64,000 bases of DNA from Xiphydria camelus (GCA_963678675.1 OY783196.1:16052138-16116137); one strand, 5' to 3'; numbered from the stretch's first letter, positions 30,629 to 42,021 are shown. Notes: a model not told the origin generated them from the sequence alone. A program made the numbers and translations.

Positions 30629-32883
30629 TGTGACGTGGAGAATCGCTCCGCGTCACAAAAAGGGTGCACTCGGGCCCCTTTCGGAAAATAGGTGCCCATA
30701 CACACAGAGGTCGAACTGTCGGTTTGGAACGGCAGTTCGAACCGTCGGGTCGATCCGTCGGTTTTAACCGTCGTCGTCCACTAACGCAGAATAGAAACCC
30801 GCGGGTAAAACTGACAGGCCGGCCGGCCGCAAAACTGCAGATCGACCCGTAGTGTCGACCGACAGTAGACGGGCTGAGAAAATCGATTTTGTTGCGCTTG
30901 TACTTTATAAGTGTACGATTTTAATTCTTCTTTTTTTAAAATACTCGGAAAAATATATAGAACAAATGTGACATAAAGCCAAAGTTTGCTTTTTAATTTT
31001 TAATAAAAATGTATTTTTTGTACGGCTTTTTCTTTAAATATCTCGAAAACTATTGACAAGTTATCGAGACATGCTCCGGAAAAAATTTAGAGAATTTCAA
31101 GACGAAACGATTGGTTTTTATCTCATTTTGTTACGATGAATAGTTCTCGAGATATTGAATTTTATATATAAATACGCGCCGTAGCGCCCGCGCGCTCTTG
31201 TAAACAAATGCCTCTAACTTCACTAAAAATTGGTATTTTTCGATGATTTTTGTTTTGTTTTAAAAGTAATGAAATATTGCAATCATCAGAAACAAAAATT
31301 TGTCAATTTTTTCGGTTTTACGCCAGAGCATCAAAAGTGCATTTACACGTTTTAATAGCGAAAAAGGTTTTTTTTCGTAGAAAATTCAATGTACTCCTTT
31401 TTTAAATACTCACTTGATATAAACATAATTTTCAAAATTATTAGTTTACCAAAATAATTGAGTATTGCTTCGTTTCGGAGTCGAGAAGCTCGAGTTTAGC
31501 GTTTCCCGCAGGTGCGACAAGGATAACGCGACGTGAGTTCATGCGTCAGAGAGATAATCTCAATCTCGTATAGAATGAAATCGTTGAAAATAGCAATTAA
31601 ACCTCGGTTTTTTATAACTTTTACTAATTTTAGTTATAATACTAATCAACAGAAAAATTACGTTCAAGTTGGACACAAAACGTGACAGATGAAAAAAAAA
31701 ATGTTGGAAGATTTAATAATTTATTTTACTATTTTTTAAAGAATTAAGGCTTTATAAATAGGGCCTAAATAGCGCTTTCGGTTAGATTAGGATGATATTA
31801 AGCGGTACGAACCGACGTTCCGTCTGTCGTGCTAAAACGCATGTTAGTGGACGGCGGCAGTTTTTCCCGTCGGTCTGGACTGACGGGTCAGCCTGACGGT
31901 TCGATCTGGCACGTCGCGCGCCCACTAACTGAAAGGTAAAACTGCCGGTTCGAACCGCGCCGTTCCAAACCGACAGTTCGACCTCTGTGTGTATGGGCAC
32001 CTAATGCGCGCGAATCGATTCGCGATAAGGCCGCGCGAAGCGTCACGATCGCGATCGTGACGAGAAGGCGAGCGAGTCGGAGGAGTCAGTTTTGCGATTA
32101 CGCTCGGCAAGTGAGCTTCTTAGTTTGTGAGCTAGCGAGAGTGCCCCGAATCGAGTTAAGAGAGTGCGACCAAGAGCAAGCAGAGGAGCCGCGACGAGAG
32201 CCACCGTGAGAGCCCTCCCCGATATCGAGCGAGAGCTCCTCCCAGGAGGCTGAGGTCAACGTCGAGAGGACCCCCGGATCTGCCACCCGGAAGCCGAGGA
32301 GCTGGTACGCGCCCAGCCAGGAAACGACCGCTGCAGACCCGGTACGCTCCCCTCTTTTCGCGCGACTTCCGACTCGCCTCCGCGCCGTAGCTCGCCGTCC
32401 AAGAGCGCCCGTTTTTGTTAGCGCCTCCGCGCGAGCGCTTCGTTTCGTCCGTCGGCGAATCGAGCGGTGTCCGCGGGATTGTGCGGCACCGTTTCGGTGT
32501 TTCGTTAGATTAACGCTCGCGAGCGTCGTTCGGGGATCAGTGTAGAGTTCCCCGGCAAATAAACGTTTCTATTGCTTTCTTTTGACGCAGTCGATTTTTC
32601 TTTTTCGCGAACCCGTCCGCGAATCCGTCCTCCCGAGTCCCAGTCAGCGTCCACCGAACCGCCCCTCTACCATTTGCTGTGGTAGCCGGACCCGTTCGGG
32701 ATCGGAACGGTACCGATCTCGCGATTCCCGCGCGTTCACGGGGAGCTCGATCGTCTCCCCTCGCGGTGCATGCGCGGTGCACCTGGCGCCCATCGTTTTT
32801 TTCGTTTCGCGCGCGGCATCGTAGCCGCTTAATAGGAGCGTAGCGGAGGGCACAGAGGGCCCTCACCGGAGCGCTACGTCATA
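30629..32883 (+). repeat. gypsy 3' LTR split by a DNA transposon
   Basis: The LTR sequence runs 30629-30689 and 32006-32883; the intervening part is a DNA element plus its target duplication. Net length is 939 bp, matching the 5' LTR. Confidence 0.95.
30690..32002. mobile_element. 1313-bp DNA transposon with long inverted ends, TSD AAT
   Basis: The ends AGGTGCCCATACACACAGAG and its reverse complement match perfectly and continue for about 45 bp. AAT flanks both sides (30687-30689, 32003-32005), and the uninterrupted 5' LTR shows a single AAT at this point. The subterminal zones are rich in short related motifs (GTCGG, GGTTCGAACC). The interior is AT-rich and non-coding. A 3-bp TSD would fit PIF/Harbinger-like elements, but the superfamily is not settled. 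Confidence 0.85.
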
Positions 32884-33269
32884 TATGTTATTGAAGAATG
32901 TATATTAACCCTCCGTTAGGCGGGTGGATCATACTAACGCGGATGGTCGCGTGGATTACGGTGGTAATCTATTTTATATTGTTTATAATAACATTATTTC
33001 TTATTAAATTATTATTGCTTATTATTTTATGTTAATTGATGTATATATAGTGGCATTTAACATAAATAAAACATGCATATTTTGCCCAGATGTTATGATT
33101 GAGCATTGTTTGCATGCCAACAATAAAGAGTAGCAGAAAAATACACTGTTTTAAGAAACAGATTAAACTGTATTTCTTTCAGTTAACAAATATAGTAATA
33201 CTTAAATAAACAACAAGAGAAAAATAAAAATATATTGAAATGAAAAAAACAGTACCTAAATATAAGCTT

Positions 33270-33395
33270 CTTTTATTCTGAAAAGCAAGTAGTACAAACA
33301 TCCCTCGTATGCTCTTTGTATGCGTGTTTGCTACATTTTTGACAAATTTTTCTCGTGGATTGATTGCGACTTCTTGAACAGATGTAGCAACGACG
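33270..33395 (-). pseudogene. piggyBac transposase cysteine-rich domain
   Basis: The minus strand encodes a block with C-YI-C, C-QK-C, KEH and C-TT-C, the zinc-binding cysteine-rich domain that ends piggyBac transposases and binds the transposon ends. Only this C-terminal domain remains; the catalytic core is deleted. Confidence 0.7.
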
Positions 33396-33566
33396 AATTG
33401 TATTTGACATATCTGGTGGAGTGGGAGGAGGATGAATTTATTCAAATCCAAGTAGGTGTCGCGCTTGTTGCCTTAGTTCTCTTGGTAAGGAAGTCATGGT
33501 TGATCGGTGCTCAATTTAGGTAAATTAATTTCGCTAAATTAATTTAAGTTCACTATTTTATATATA

Positions 33567-33926
33567 GGGTGATCCAAATTGAACTTTAGGATTTGAATTA
33601 CGCGCCATTTGCGTTGTGTGAACATTGGGAATTTGCATTTTTACAGTTGGTATCGAAACACATGGCTAATCCATTATGACGCCGTATACTGTGCAGCAAC
33701 GCATAAATATCGTACTTTATTATGAAAACAGGCGATCAGTTACGATTACATTAAGAAAACTTTGACGCATCATGTCAGCGGAGCTGTGGAGGGCATTTGA
33801 CTGACATCATATTTCATACCTAACTGCTAAGTTTTTACTTTATACTGATAGCAATACAATTCGGATTTTTCCAACATTTCGATTTTTATTCAGAAAGCAA
33901 ATCCTAAAGTTCAGTTTGAATCACCC
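33567..33926 (+). mobile_element. mariner-derived MITE nested in the piggyBac element
   Basis: 360 bp with inverted ends (GGGTGATCCAAATTGAACTT / mirrored at 33898-33926) and TA on both sides. Inside, 33676-33765 encodes a 29-residue remnant (MTPYTVQQRINIVLYY...) that looks like the first helix-turn-helix of a mariner/Tc1-type transposase, then a stop. It is therefore an internal-deletion derivative of an autonomous element. Confidence 0.75.
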
Positions 33927-34258
33927 TATATATTAGAACGTATTTAATATGAAAAGAAACTTACCTAAACTCTCTAACAGTCAAAATTTGAAATCGTGCA
34001 CTGAACAAAATGTATCACGTAACCAGGCGGGTGGAATACATATGTAATCCAGCCATCTTTAACAGCCGCCTACTCACAACGCCTTCTCATTATCAGAGAA
34101 ACGCACTCCACGAAAGTTTATCTGACACAAAAGTGAAAGCTAGATCTCTTATGAACAGCTACTCAAGAGATAGACTCCGCCTATATGCAATTATTTGATT
34201 GGCAGCTACTGAAAAGGGCGTAGATTACAATGGTAATCCACCCGCCTAACGCGAAGAG

Positions 34259-34400
34259 TTAATAATTTATTTAAACAATAGAGTGAAGCAAATATCTCCG
34301 AAATAGTGATAAATATGGCAAAATGAGTGAAATTTTGACAATATGCAAAGTATGTTGAATTGTCAAAATATATGGGAATGGAAATGATCCGTAAATTGTA
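34259..34400. repeat. continuation of the ~160-bp tandem array
   Basis: After the second TTAA the sequence reads AATAATTTATTTAAACAATA then AAATATCTCCGAAATAG..., the same unit as at 17868-19148. The gypsy and piggyBac elements therefore sit inside the array. Confidence 0.7.
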
Positions 34401-34426
34401 AACGATTTTTAAAAAACTAGTGATAA

Positions 34427-35385
34427 CCCCCAAAATACATAAAAAATGTCAAATATTCGCCAAGAACTGTGCGGGCCCGCTTACGAAGCTAAAAATTGTA
34501 TCAATAATAATCCCAACAAAAACTGCATACCTACCATATTACAATAAAAATTGCACGCCGTATTTCATTCTCCAAAAAAGTATTGATACCATTTGAATGT
34601 AGTACCAAGTACCTACTAAGTGTTTTCTAGAATGGGTAAGATAGGATATGCTAGAATGCGAGCGACAACTCTTCGATTAATTCTTCACGCGCATCCTGTA
34701 CCGCCCGTTTTGCAAATCACACGGTATATTCAAATGTAAGAAAAGTGATCGAGATCAAAATGACAACTGGCTATACCAAAGTAGGCCACCAATGTTCAAA
34801 ATGTTACTTGGCGGGCCCATGCCAGAAGAAATTGTAAGAAGCAAAGTATTACATATGTTACAATATAGAATATATACAGTATATTATCGACATACACTAT
34901 ATTAATTTTATAATTGGAAGATACACCAGCCAGAGTATACAAAAGTAACAATTTGTTCAAGCACGGTCTCGCCAAGTAAATACCATTTTATACATTGGCG
35001 GCCTGCTTTGGTATAGTCAGTTGTCATTTTATCTCGATCACTTTTGTTACGTTTGGTTATACCGTATGATTTGCAAAATGGGCTACATAGGAGGCGTGTT
35101 AAGAATTAATCGAAAAGTTGTCGCTCGCACTCTCGTATCTTCTATCTCGCCCAGCCTGAGAAACACTTGATACGTACTTGGCACTACGTAGTGGATATCA
35201 ATACCTACTTTTTTTGGGAAACGGATTACGGTGTATAATTTGTATAGTGATACGGTGTGTAGTTTTTGTTGGGATCATTGTCGACGCAATTTTTAGTGAA
35301 CAAAGCTTCGGAAGGGAGCCCGCATAGTCCTTGGCGTATTTTTTGACATTTTTGAAGTATTTTGGAGGATCAAATATTTGGCCAA
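34427..35385. mobile_element. diverged inverted-repeat element
   Basis: Arms of ~370 bp at 34427-34795 and 34996-35385 are inverted copies, roughly 75-80% alike by eye. Shared blocks include CGCCAAG, CCCAACAAAAACT and GTGATCGAGAT. No coding sequence. Older than the elements to the right. Confidence 0.6.
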
Positions 35386-36769
35386 CGGTAATCGAATACA
35401 AACTGAGCGATTAGATCTGCGAGGTCTTAATTGACTATCATCTAAAAAATTTCGATGAGCTATCAACATCTTCAGAATTTAAATACGCCTCTTTTAAGGT
35501 CGATTTACACTATATGGATCGACTAGGCGTAATCCATGCGGTTCCAGTGAACTGTGGTATTGGAATCTGACATGTAGTCCAGTAAAAATCCTTCTGAAAT
35601 CGATGTTTCGAGCCTCAAAGCTGAAAATTTGGTCAAAGGTCCATTTTTGGTAGTTGAAAACAGGGGTGACGTTTAAAAAGTTCTATATCCCCGAGGATTT
35701 TTGAAAAACAATAAAAACTACCCAAAAAATGGGCTCTACGAAAATAACTCGAAAACTAAGCGAGATATCGAAAAAAGTGTCAAATAAAAGTTGTAGAGCT
35801 TAAAATTCTCTATAAAAAAGGTTTATACAGTTTACCCCCACTCCTCACGATTTACCCTCTAGAGCCGCGCGAACATTGGAAGTAGAAAAAAATCATGAAA
35901 TCATGAAAAATCATGATAACATTTTTGAATGCTTTTTGTTTTAAATTGCTTAAGAAATTCTCTACTTTTTAAATAAAATGATGTTTTTTTTTCCCTCAAT
36001 TGTTTAAAAACTGCCAAGTAAAATCAACGATATCTCTCGATATATTGAATGATTTTTCCTTCTTTGTGTTCCATAATTTTGTTAGTTAAATTCCCTGCAC
36101 ATTACACTCCGGTTATTCTTCTGTAATTGTCGTAAGTTTTTAAATAACTCCGTTTGGAAAATTGCTTTACAAACCTTGGTGCGTCCGGAGAACCACTGGT
36201 GGCCTGCTCCTTCCTCCCCATGGTGATGGGACCCGAGCCCGCTACCTTTCTGGGTCTCGTTCTCCTCCGTTTAAACTTTCCTAACCTCGGCCGCTTCGCA
36301 CAGCAAAATATATGTTATGCACCATCATGTAGCTATATTATAAACAAAGTATTGGATTGTTTCGCCCATAAAGAAAGTAAATAGAAAGTTTTTCAATAAT
36401 TTTTATTTTGCATACTAAAAATAACACCACCGCCGTTTTTTTAATATAGATTCAAGCATGTGTGATTAAACTATGACATATAATTTTTACGAGATGATTG
36501 GTGTGGTAGAACAAGTCAAAATAAATTAATGAAAATGAAACAACTTTGCTTTCGCCGTTTTTCTAACGTAAGAGATAGCGGAAAACGGTGGAAGCAAAGT
36601 TGTACACCTATTAATTCGAATTTTTACTTTACAAAAAAATAATAGTATTTATTTACAATGACTTATTACTAATGAGAATACAATTTACTGCACGTGATAT
36701 ATGTACGTATAAATCGAAATTAAATCACATTAAAGGTATTATTTTATGAACTGACACAGAATCTTCGTT

Positions 36770-37086
36770 TTAATCTTCATCGCTTTCGTGATTTATTGTG
36801 GATTGAATATGTTCTTTGTGAAATAGTTTCCTTAATGTTTTCGCAGGTTTAATAAGCTTTGTTTGATATCGCGCAAATGAAAAAAATAATAAATAATTGA
36901 AGCTATATGGGAACAACAACCGACCGTTCTTTTGCCATTTGCGCGCTCGCATGTGTCGATAGAATGTGAGTCGATACAAATGTAACAGTAATTGCAAGAC
37001 GGTGGAGGTAGCGACTTTCTATCCCTGATAAGCCAGGTGTTCCGTCGCGCGTTAAGCGAACGTCTATATCGGTTCTTATTGTTCAT
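36770..37086 (-). pseudogene. C-terminal remnant of a DDE/SWIM transposase-like gene
   Basis: The minus strand encodes CERANGKRTVGCCSHIASII, the same SWIM-like signature as at 10.8 kb. A frame change in a T-rich run then leads to the C-terminal tail ending in ESDED and a stop at about 36770. The catalytic domain is missing. The final ~30 bases are part of the inverted arm and recur at 37968 in reverse. Remnant of the protein that may once have mobilised the element; the link to transposition is inferred. Confidence 0.6.
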
Positions 37087-37289
37087 TATTATAATTATCG
37101 CGATCTATGTAAAGCATTAATGTAGAGTTAATCCCGCCATCGGTCGCAATGGTGAATTATTCCGGGATTTTATACTGTTACGATTTCACCGTTCCATTGC
37201 GGTCACCGAGACTGCACTACGGTGGTTAACCCTTTGAAGCACACATTTTCCTGATATCTTTATTTTCATAAACATAGTTGCTCTTCAGG

Positions 37290-37858
37290 TTTTTGGGGTC
37301 GCTGATTTCAAATTTGCTATCTGATTTTCAAAATTCCAAATGGTGGATCCAATATGGCGGACCAAATTTGTAAAACTGACTCCGATCATGGTGAAAATTG
37401 GTATACAAAGGTTTTTGGACCTAAAGAACTGTTTTCTGAGTTACCACTCATAAGGACCGAATTAAGCGTTCCAATCATCGGAATTCGCTGTCTCAATTTT
37501 CAATACTAACAACGAATTAGGAATCAAGGACCCCAAAAACCAATGTGCATCGAATTTCACCATGATTAGAGTCAATTTTGATAATTTCGACTGTAATATT
37601 GAGTTCGCTACTTTGAATTTTAAAAATATAATAACACATTTATATAAAGCATCACGAGATACCCATGTGTACCAACTTTTACCAAGATCAGAGTCAACTT
37701 CGGTACTTTTGTCCGCTATATTGGATCCGCTATCTTGACTTTTAAAAATCTAATAGCAAATTCGAAATCAGCGACCCCAAAAACCCATGTATACCAATTT
37801 TCACCATGATCGGAGTCAATTTTACAAATTTGGTCCGCCATGTTGGATCCGCGTATAT
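37290..37858. repeat. tandem ~180-bp repeats with an ATGGCGGA motif
   Basis: About three units contain 'gctgatttcaaatttgctat', GGATCCAATATGGCGGAC (or its complement) and 'ccgatcatggtgaaaattgg'. Related units occur at 60530-60900. Confidence 0.65.
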
Positions 37859-39321
37859 ATATGTATATTGCGTTGTTAAAAGTTAACTGTATCAGTGCTC
37901 TATGTGAAAACGTGTAATTCCATATACTTTAAAGTTATTACTACAGTCATATAGTCATATTCTACCCACAATAAATCACGAAAGCGATGAAGATTAAAAC
38001 GAAGATTCTGTGTCAGTTCATAAAATAATACCTTTAATGTGATTTAATTTCGATTTATATGTACATATATTACATGCAGTAAATTGTATTCTCATTAGTA
38101 ATAAGTCATTGTAAATAAATACTATTATTTTTGTAAAGTAAAAATTCGAATTAATAGGTGTACAACTTCGCTTCCACCGTTTTCCGCTATCTCTTACGTT
38201 AGAAAAACGGCGAAAGCAAAGTTGTTTCATTTTCATTAATTTATTTCGACTTGTTCTACCACACCAATCATCTCGTAAAAATTATATGTCATAGTTTAAT
38301 CATGCTTGAATCTATATAAAAAAAAAAACGGCGGTGGTGTTATTTTTAGTATGCAAAATAAAAATTATTGAAAAACTTTCTATTTACTTTCTTTATGGGC
38401 GAAACAATCCAATACTTTGTTTATAATATAGCTACATGATGGTGCATAACATATATTTTGCTGTGCGAAGCGGCCGATGTTAGGAAAGTTTAAACGGAGG
38501 AGAACGAGACCCAGAAAGGTAGCGGGCTCAGGTCCCATCACCATGGGGGGGAAGAAGCAGGCCACCAGTGGTTCTCCGGACGCACCAAGGTTTGTAAAGC
38601 AATTTTCCAAACGGAGTTATTTAAAAACTTACGACAATTACAGAAGAATAACCGGAGTGTAATGTGCAGGGAATTTAACTAACAAAATCATGGAACACAA
38701 AGAAGAAAAAATCATTCAATATATCGAGAGATATCGTTGATTTTACTTGGCAGTTTTTAAACAATTGAGAGAAAAAAAAAACATCATTTTATTTAAAAAG
38801 TAGAGAATTTCTTAAGCAATTTAAAACAAAAAGCAGTCAAAAATGTTAAATTTTCGAGGTTTCATGATTTTTTTTTCTACTTCCAATGTTCGCGCGGCTC
38901 TAAAGGGTAAACCGTGAGGAGTGGGGGTAAACTGTATAAACCTTTTTTATAGAGAATTTTAAGCTCTACAACTTTTATTTGACACTTTTTTCGATATCTC
39001 GCTTAGTTTTCGAGTTATTTTCGTAGAGCCCATTTTTTGGGTAGTTTTTATTGTTTTTCAAAAATCCTCGGGGATATAGAACTTTTTAAACTTCACCCCT
39101 GTTTTCAACTACCCAAAATGGATCTTTGACCAAATTTTCAGCTTTGAGGCTCGAAACATCGATTTCAGAAGGATTTTTACTGGACTAATGTCTCGATACG
39201 CCGTCAGGACGGCTATTCTGTAATTTCGGGGAGAGTGAGCGTACCTGGGAAGTGACCGTTCCACGGGTGAGACCTTCCCTCGCCCAGCTCATGCCCGACC
39301 GTTGAAACGTGTACCTAAATA

Positions 39322-42021
39322 GACTAAGAGCTAGTGACATTTTTCAGTGATTATTTAGTTAAGGCCTATTTTTTGAGAGAATGTTGTGGGGGGCATGTCT
39401 AAGTGCCATCCGTGAGGATTAACCTTGATAGCGGTATGGGAGGCTGGCGGAACGCCCCCAACTTGTAAAAAATAGTGCACAAAATTATTATTTAGTTAAG
39501 GCTGAAATTTTGTTTACTATTCATCTGGTAGTCCACAATTATGAATATAAATTGGCGGATCGATTGGCCGGCATTAAAAGGGTGGCGGATCATCCTAAAT
39601 ACGTCGTGTGAACAATAAAATTGTTATTATTTAGTTAAGGCTCAATTTTTAATATGTTATTGAGGCAACTGTTTCAAGTGAAAATTTAAATTGGCGGAAC
39701 AAAATATTGGCATTAACTACCTGGCGGAACGGTTTAAACATCCATTGTGCGCGCCTCGATTTCGTGTTGTTTGCCGCAGAATTTTTTGTATTAGGAATGC
39801 TTCTAATATAGATAATGATTTTGTTTATTTTCTGGAATCTTTTTAGTAATAATAGTAATTTAGTTTTTCCCTGGAGTTAATATTTTAGCGCTCATTCAAT
39901 ATTGATGAGCTTCAATATATCAATCAAACATCAGTCTTATGTTAGGACACTCAACATTTTATTTGTGATGTCGGAAGTTTTAACAATTTTTAAAACGGAT
40001 GAATGATATAATTTTTTTTTAGAATACCCTTTTGGCATTTGACCGACGATATAGTGCTTTATACAAATATAACGAGGTGCGTGAAGTGGAAGAATATTTT
40101 TAACAGAAATTTTTTTAAAGCGAACTAATTTCTTAGAGTAGTTATCGACTTACAAATATATGGTATGTACTTCATATAAAGACAATTTTAATACCGTCAG
40201 TTGTTCGATCATCTAATCATCTTCTGTGTCCGGCCAGTCAGAATCGTCACCTTCGTCAACAGAATCCAGATCACTAGATGCTCGGGAGCCTACGTCTATA
40301 AATTTAAACAAATTGATTAGAAAAATTTAATATTTTTTGTCTATATTTACTGTTAAATCTGCATACCTGATTCAATGTCACTGTTCACATTCTCAAGAGC
40401 TCAACCTTCTCAACATTCTCAAGAGCTCTGCCTGGCTTCCACGCCCTTACAGGGTGTGATTACAACCCTTCCCGTAAAGGAAAAAATAAATCATATCAGT
40501 TATTGAAGGCGTTCTATAATTATCAAAAGGCATTTGAAGACCTAGGCAAAGATGATGTTGACACTTCAGCAGTGTTTCCTGTTTTGCAAGAATTTATCTG
40601 CCGGATGTATGGTGTCAAAAACGCAGACACCGTTAATGAAGCTCGTTTGGTACTCTTTAACGAAGCTTATAAAGTTGCAGACACTCTACGTACTCATTTG
40701 CAAAAAACATCCGCAATTGCGACGCATTAAACTTGCCACCATGCTCAACTGAAGTGCAACAGCAACTACTGCGGATCTCGTAAATTGCCAGTATCTGGCT
40801 AAATGCAAATTTGCAACAATCAACGGACAAATCTCCAGAAAACCATGGCTGGTGCATCAACGACGGCAAGTGTGAATTCGTCTGGTTTCAAGGAGATCAA
40901 TTGCCTGAATTTCTTGGAGATGTACTTGTTGAAGATTCCAATAAAAGCGACAATGATTGCAACAGTGACATTGAATCAGGTATGCAGATTTAACAGTAAA
41001 TATAAACAAAAAATATTACATTTTTCTAATCAATTTGTTTAAATTTATAGACGTAGGCTCCCGAGCATCTAGTGATCTGAATTCAGTTGACGAAGGTGAC
41101 GATTCTGACTGGCCGGACACAGAAGATGATTAGATGATCGAACAACTGACGGTATTAAAATTGTCTTTATATGAAGTACATACCATATATTTGTAAGTCG
41201 ATAAATACTCTAAGAAATTAGTTCGCTTTAAAAAAATTTCTGTTAAAAATATTCTTTCACTTCACGCACCTCGTTATATTTGTATAAAGCACTATATCGT
41301 CGGTCAAATGCCAAAAGGGTATTTTAAAAAAAATTATACCATTCATCCGTTTTAAAAATTGTTAAAACATCTGACATCACAAATAAAATGTTGAGTGTCC
41401 TAACATAAGACTGATGTTTGATTGATATATTGAAGCTCATCAATATTGAATGAGCGCTAAAATTTTAACTCCAGGGAAACTAAATTACTATTATTACTAA
41501 AAAGATTCCAGAAAATAAACAAAATCATTATCTATATTAGAAGCATTCCTAATATAAAAAATTCTGCGGCAAACAACACGAAATCGAGGCGCGCACAATG
41601 GATGTTTAAACCGTTCCGCCAGGTAGTTAATGCCAATATTTCGTTCCGCCAATTTAAATTTCCACTTGAAACAGTTGTCTCAATAACATATTAAAAATTG
41701 AGGCTTAACTAAATAATAACAATTTTATTGTTCACACGACGTATTTAGGATGATCCGCCACCCTTTTAATGCCGGCCAATCGATCCGCCAATTTATATTC
41801 ATAATTGTGGACTACCAGATGAATAGTAAACAAAATTTCAGCCTTAACTAAATAATAATTTTGTGCACTATTTTTTACAAGTTGGGGGCGTTCCGCCAGC
41901 CTTCCATACCGCTATCAAGGCTAATCCTCACGGATGGCACTTAGACATGCCCCCCACAACATTCTCTCAAAAAATAGGCCTTAACTAAATAATCACTAAA
42001 AAATGTCACTAGCTCTTAGTC
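39322..42021. mobile_element. foldback element II (~1.07-kb arms)
   Basis: Arms 39322-40388 and 40961-42021 start GACTAAGAGCTAGTGACATT and are about 98% alike by eye. Borders show TA (39320-39321, 42022-42023) or AAA, so the TSD length is ambiguous. Each arm has three copies of TTATTTAGTTAAGGC and several GGCGGA(A/T)C motifs near its outer end. The loop and right arm encode a broken gene whose last exon is also present in reverse in the left arm. Confidence 0.85.
40428..41133 (+). pseudogene. remnant of a transposon-borne protein with HALTGCD and HGW motifs
   Basis: 40428-40730 reads LPGFHALTGCDYNPSRKGK then FICRMYGVKNADTVNEAR. After a slip in an A run (about 40702) the next frame gives LPPCSTEVQQQLL, an in-frame TAA near 40787, then HGWCINDGK and an acidic tail. 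Exon 1 ends at 40979; a 71-nt intron (40980-41050, GT...AG) separates exon 2 (41051-41133), which ends DWPDTEDD and TAG. I recall metazoan repeat proteins with a GCD...GKGK block and LPPC...HGW, perhaps related to PIN/FEN-like nucleases, but the N-terminal half is absent. Function unknown; broken by a frameshift and a stop. Confidence 0.6.

Larger units (their letters stand above)
19149..32883 (+). mobile_element. Ty3/gypsy LTR retrotransposon, 13.7 kb with two nested insertions
   Basis: LTRs begin TGTGACG and end CGTCATA; the 4-bp TSD TATG occurs at 19145-19148 and 32884-32887. The 5' LTR is 939 bp. The 3' LTR is 2255 bp, and becomes exactly 939 bp once the 1316-bp insertion (element plus TSD) is subtracted. 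The two LTRs differ at about eight sites by eye, so the insertion is fairly young. Internal order is primer-binding site, gag, -1 frameshift, protease, RT, RNase H (split by a LINE), integrase, an extra ORF and a polypurine tract. Confidence 0.96.
32909..34258 (-). mobile_element. piggyBac-like element, deletion derivative
   Basis: TTAA at 32905-32908 and 34259-34262 with inverted ends (CCCTCCGTTAGGCGGGTGGA... and ...TCCACCCGCCTAACGCGAAGAG). TTAA is the piggyBac target. It retains a piece of the transposase C-terminus on the minus strand and carries a nested MITE. Length is 1350 bp against roughly 2.5 kb for intact elements. Confidence 0.85.
35577..39185. mobile_element. foldback element I (~1.2-kb arms)
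   Basis: Inverted arms 35577-36797 and 37968-39185 begin GTCCAGTAAAAATCC with TA at both borders (35575-35576, 39186-39187). The arms differ by only a few percent by eye. The 1.17-kb loop holds the end of a DDE/SWIM transposase-like gene (36770-37086) and a set of ~180-bp repeats. Each arm contains a 76-codon open frame (36154-36384 plus; 38380-38610 minus) differing at a few residues. I do not recognise it, and it may only reflect the arm identity. Confidence 0.8.
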
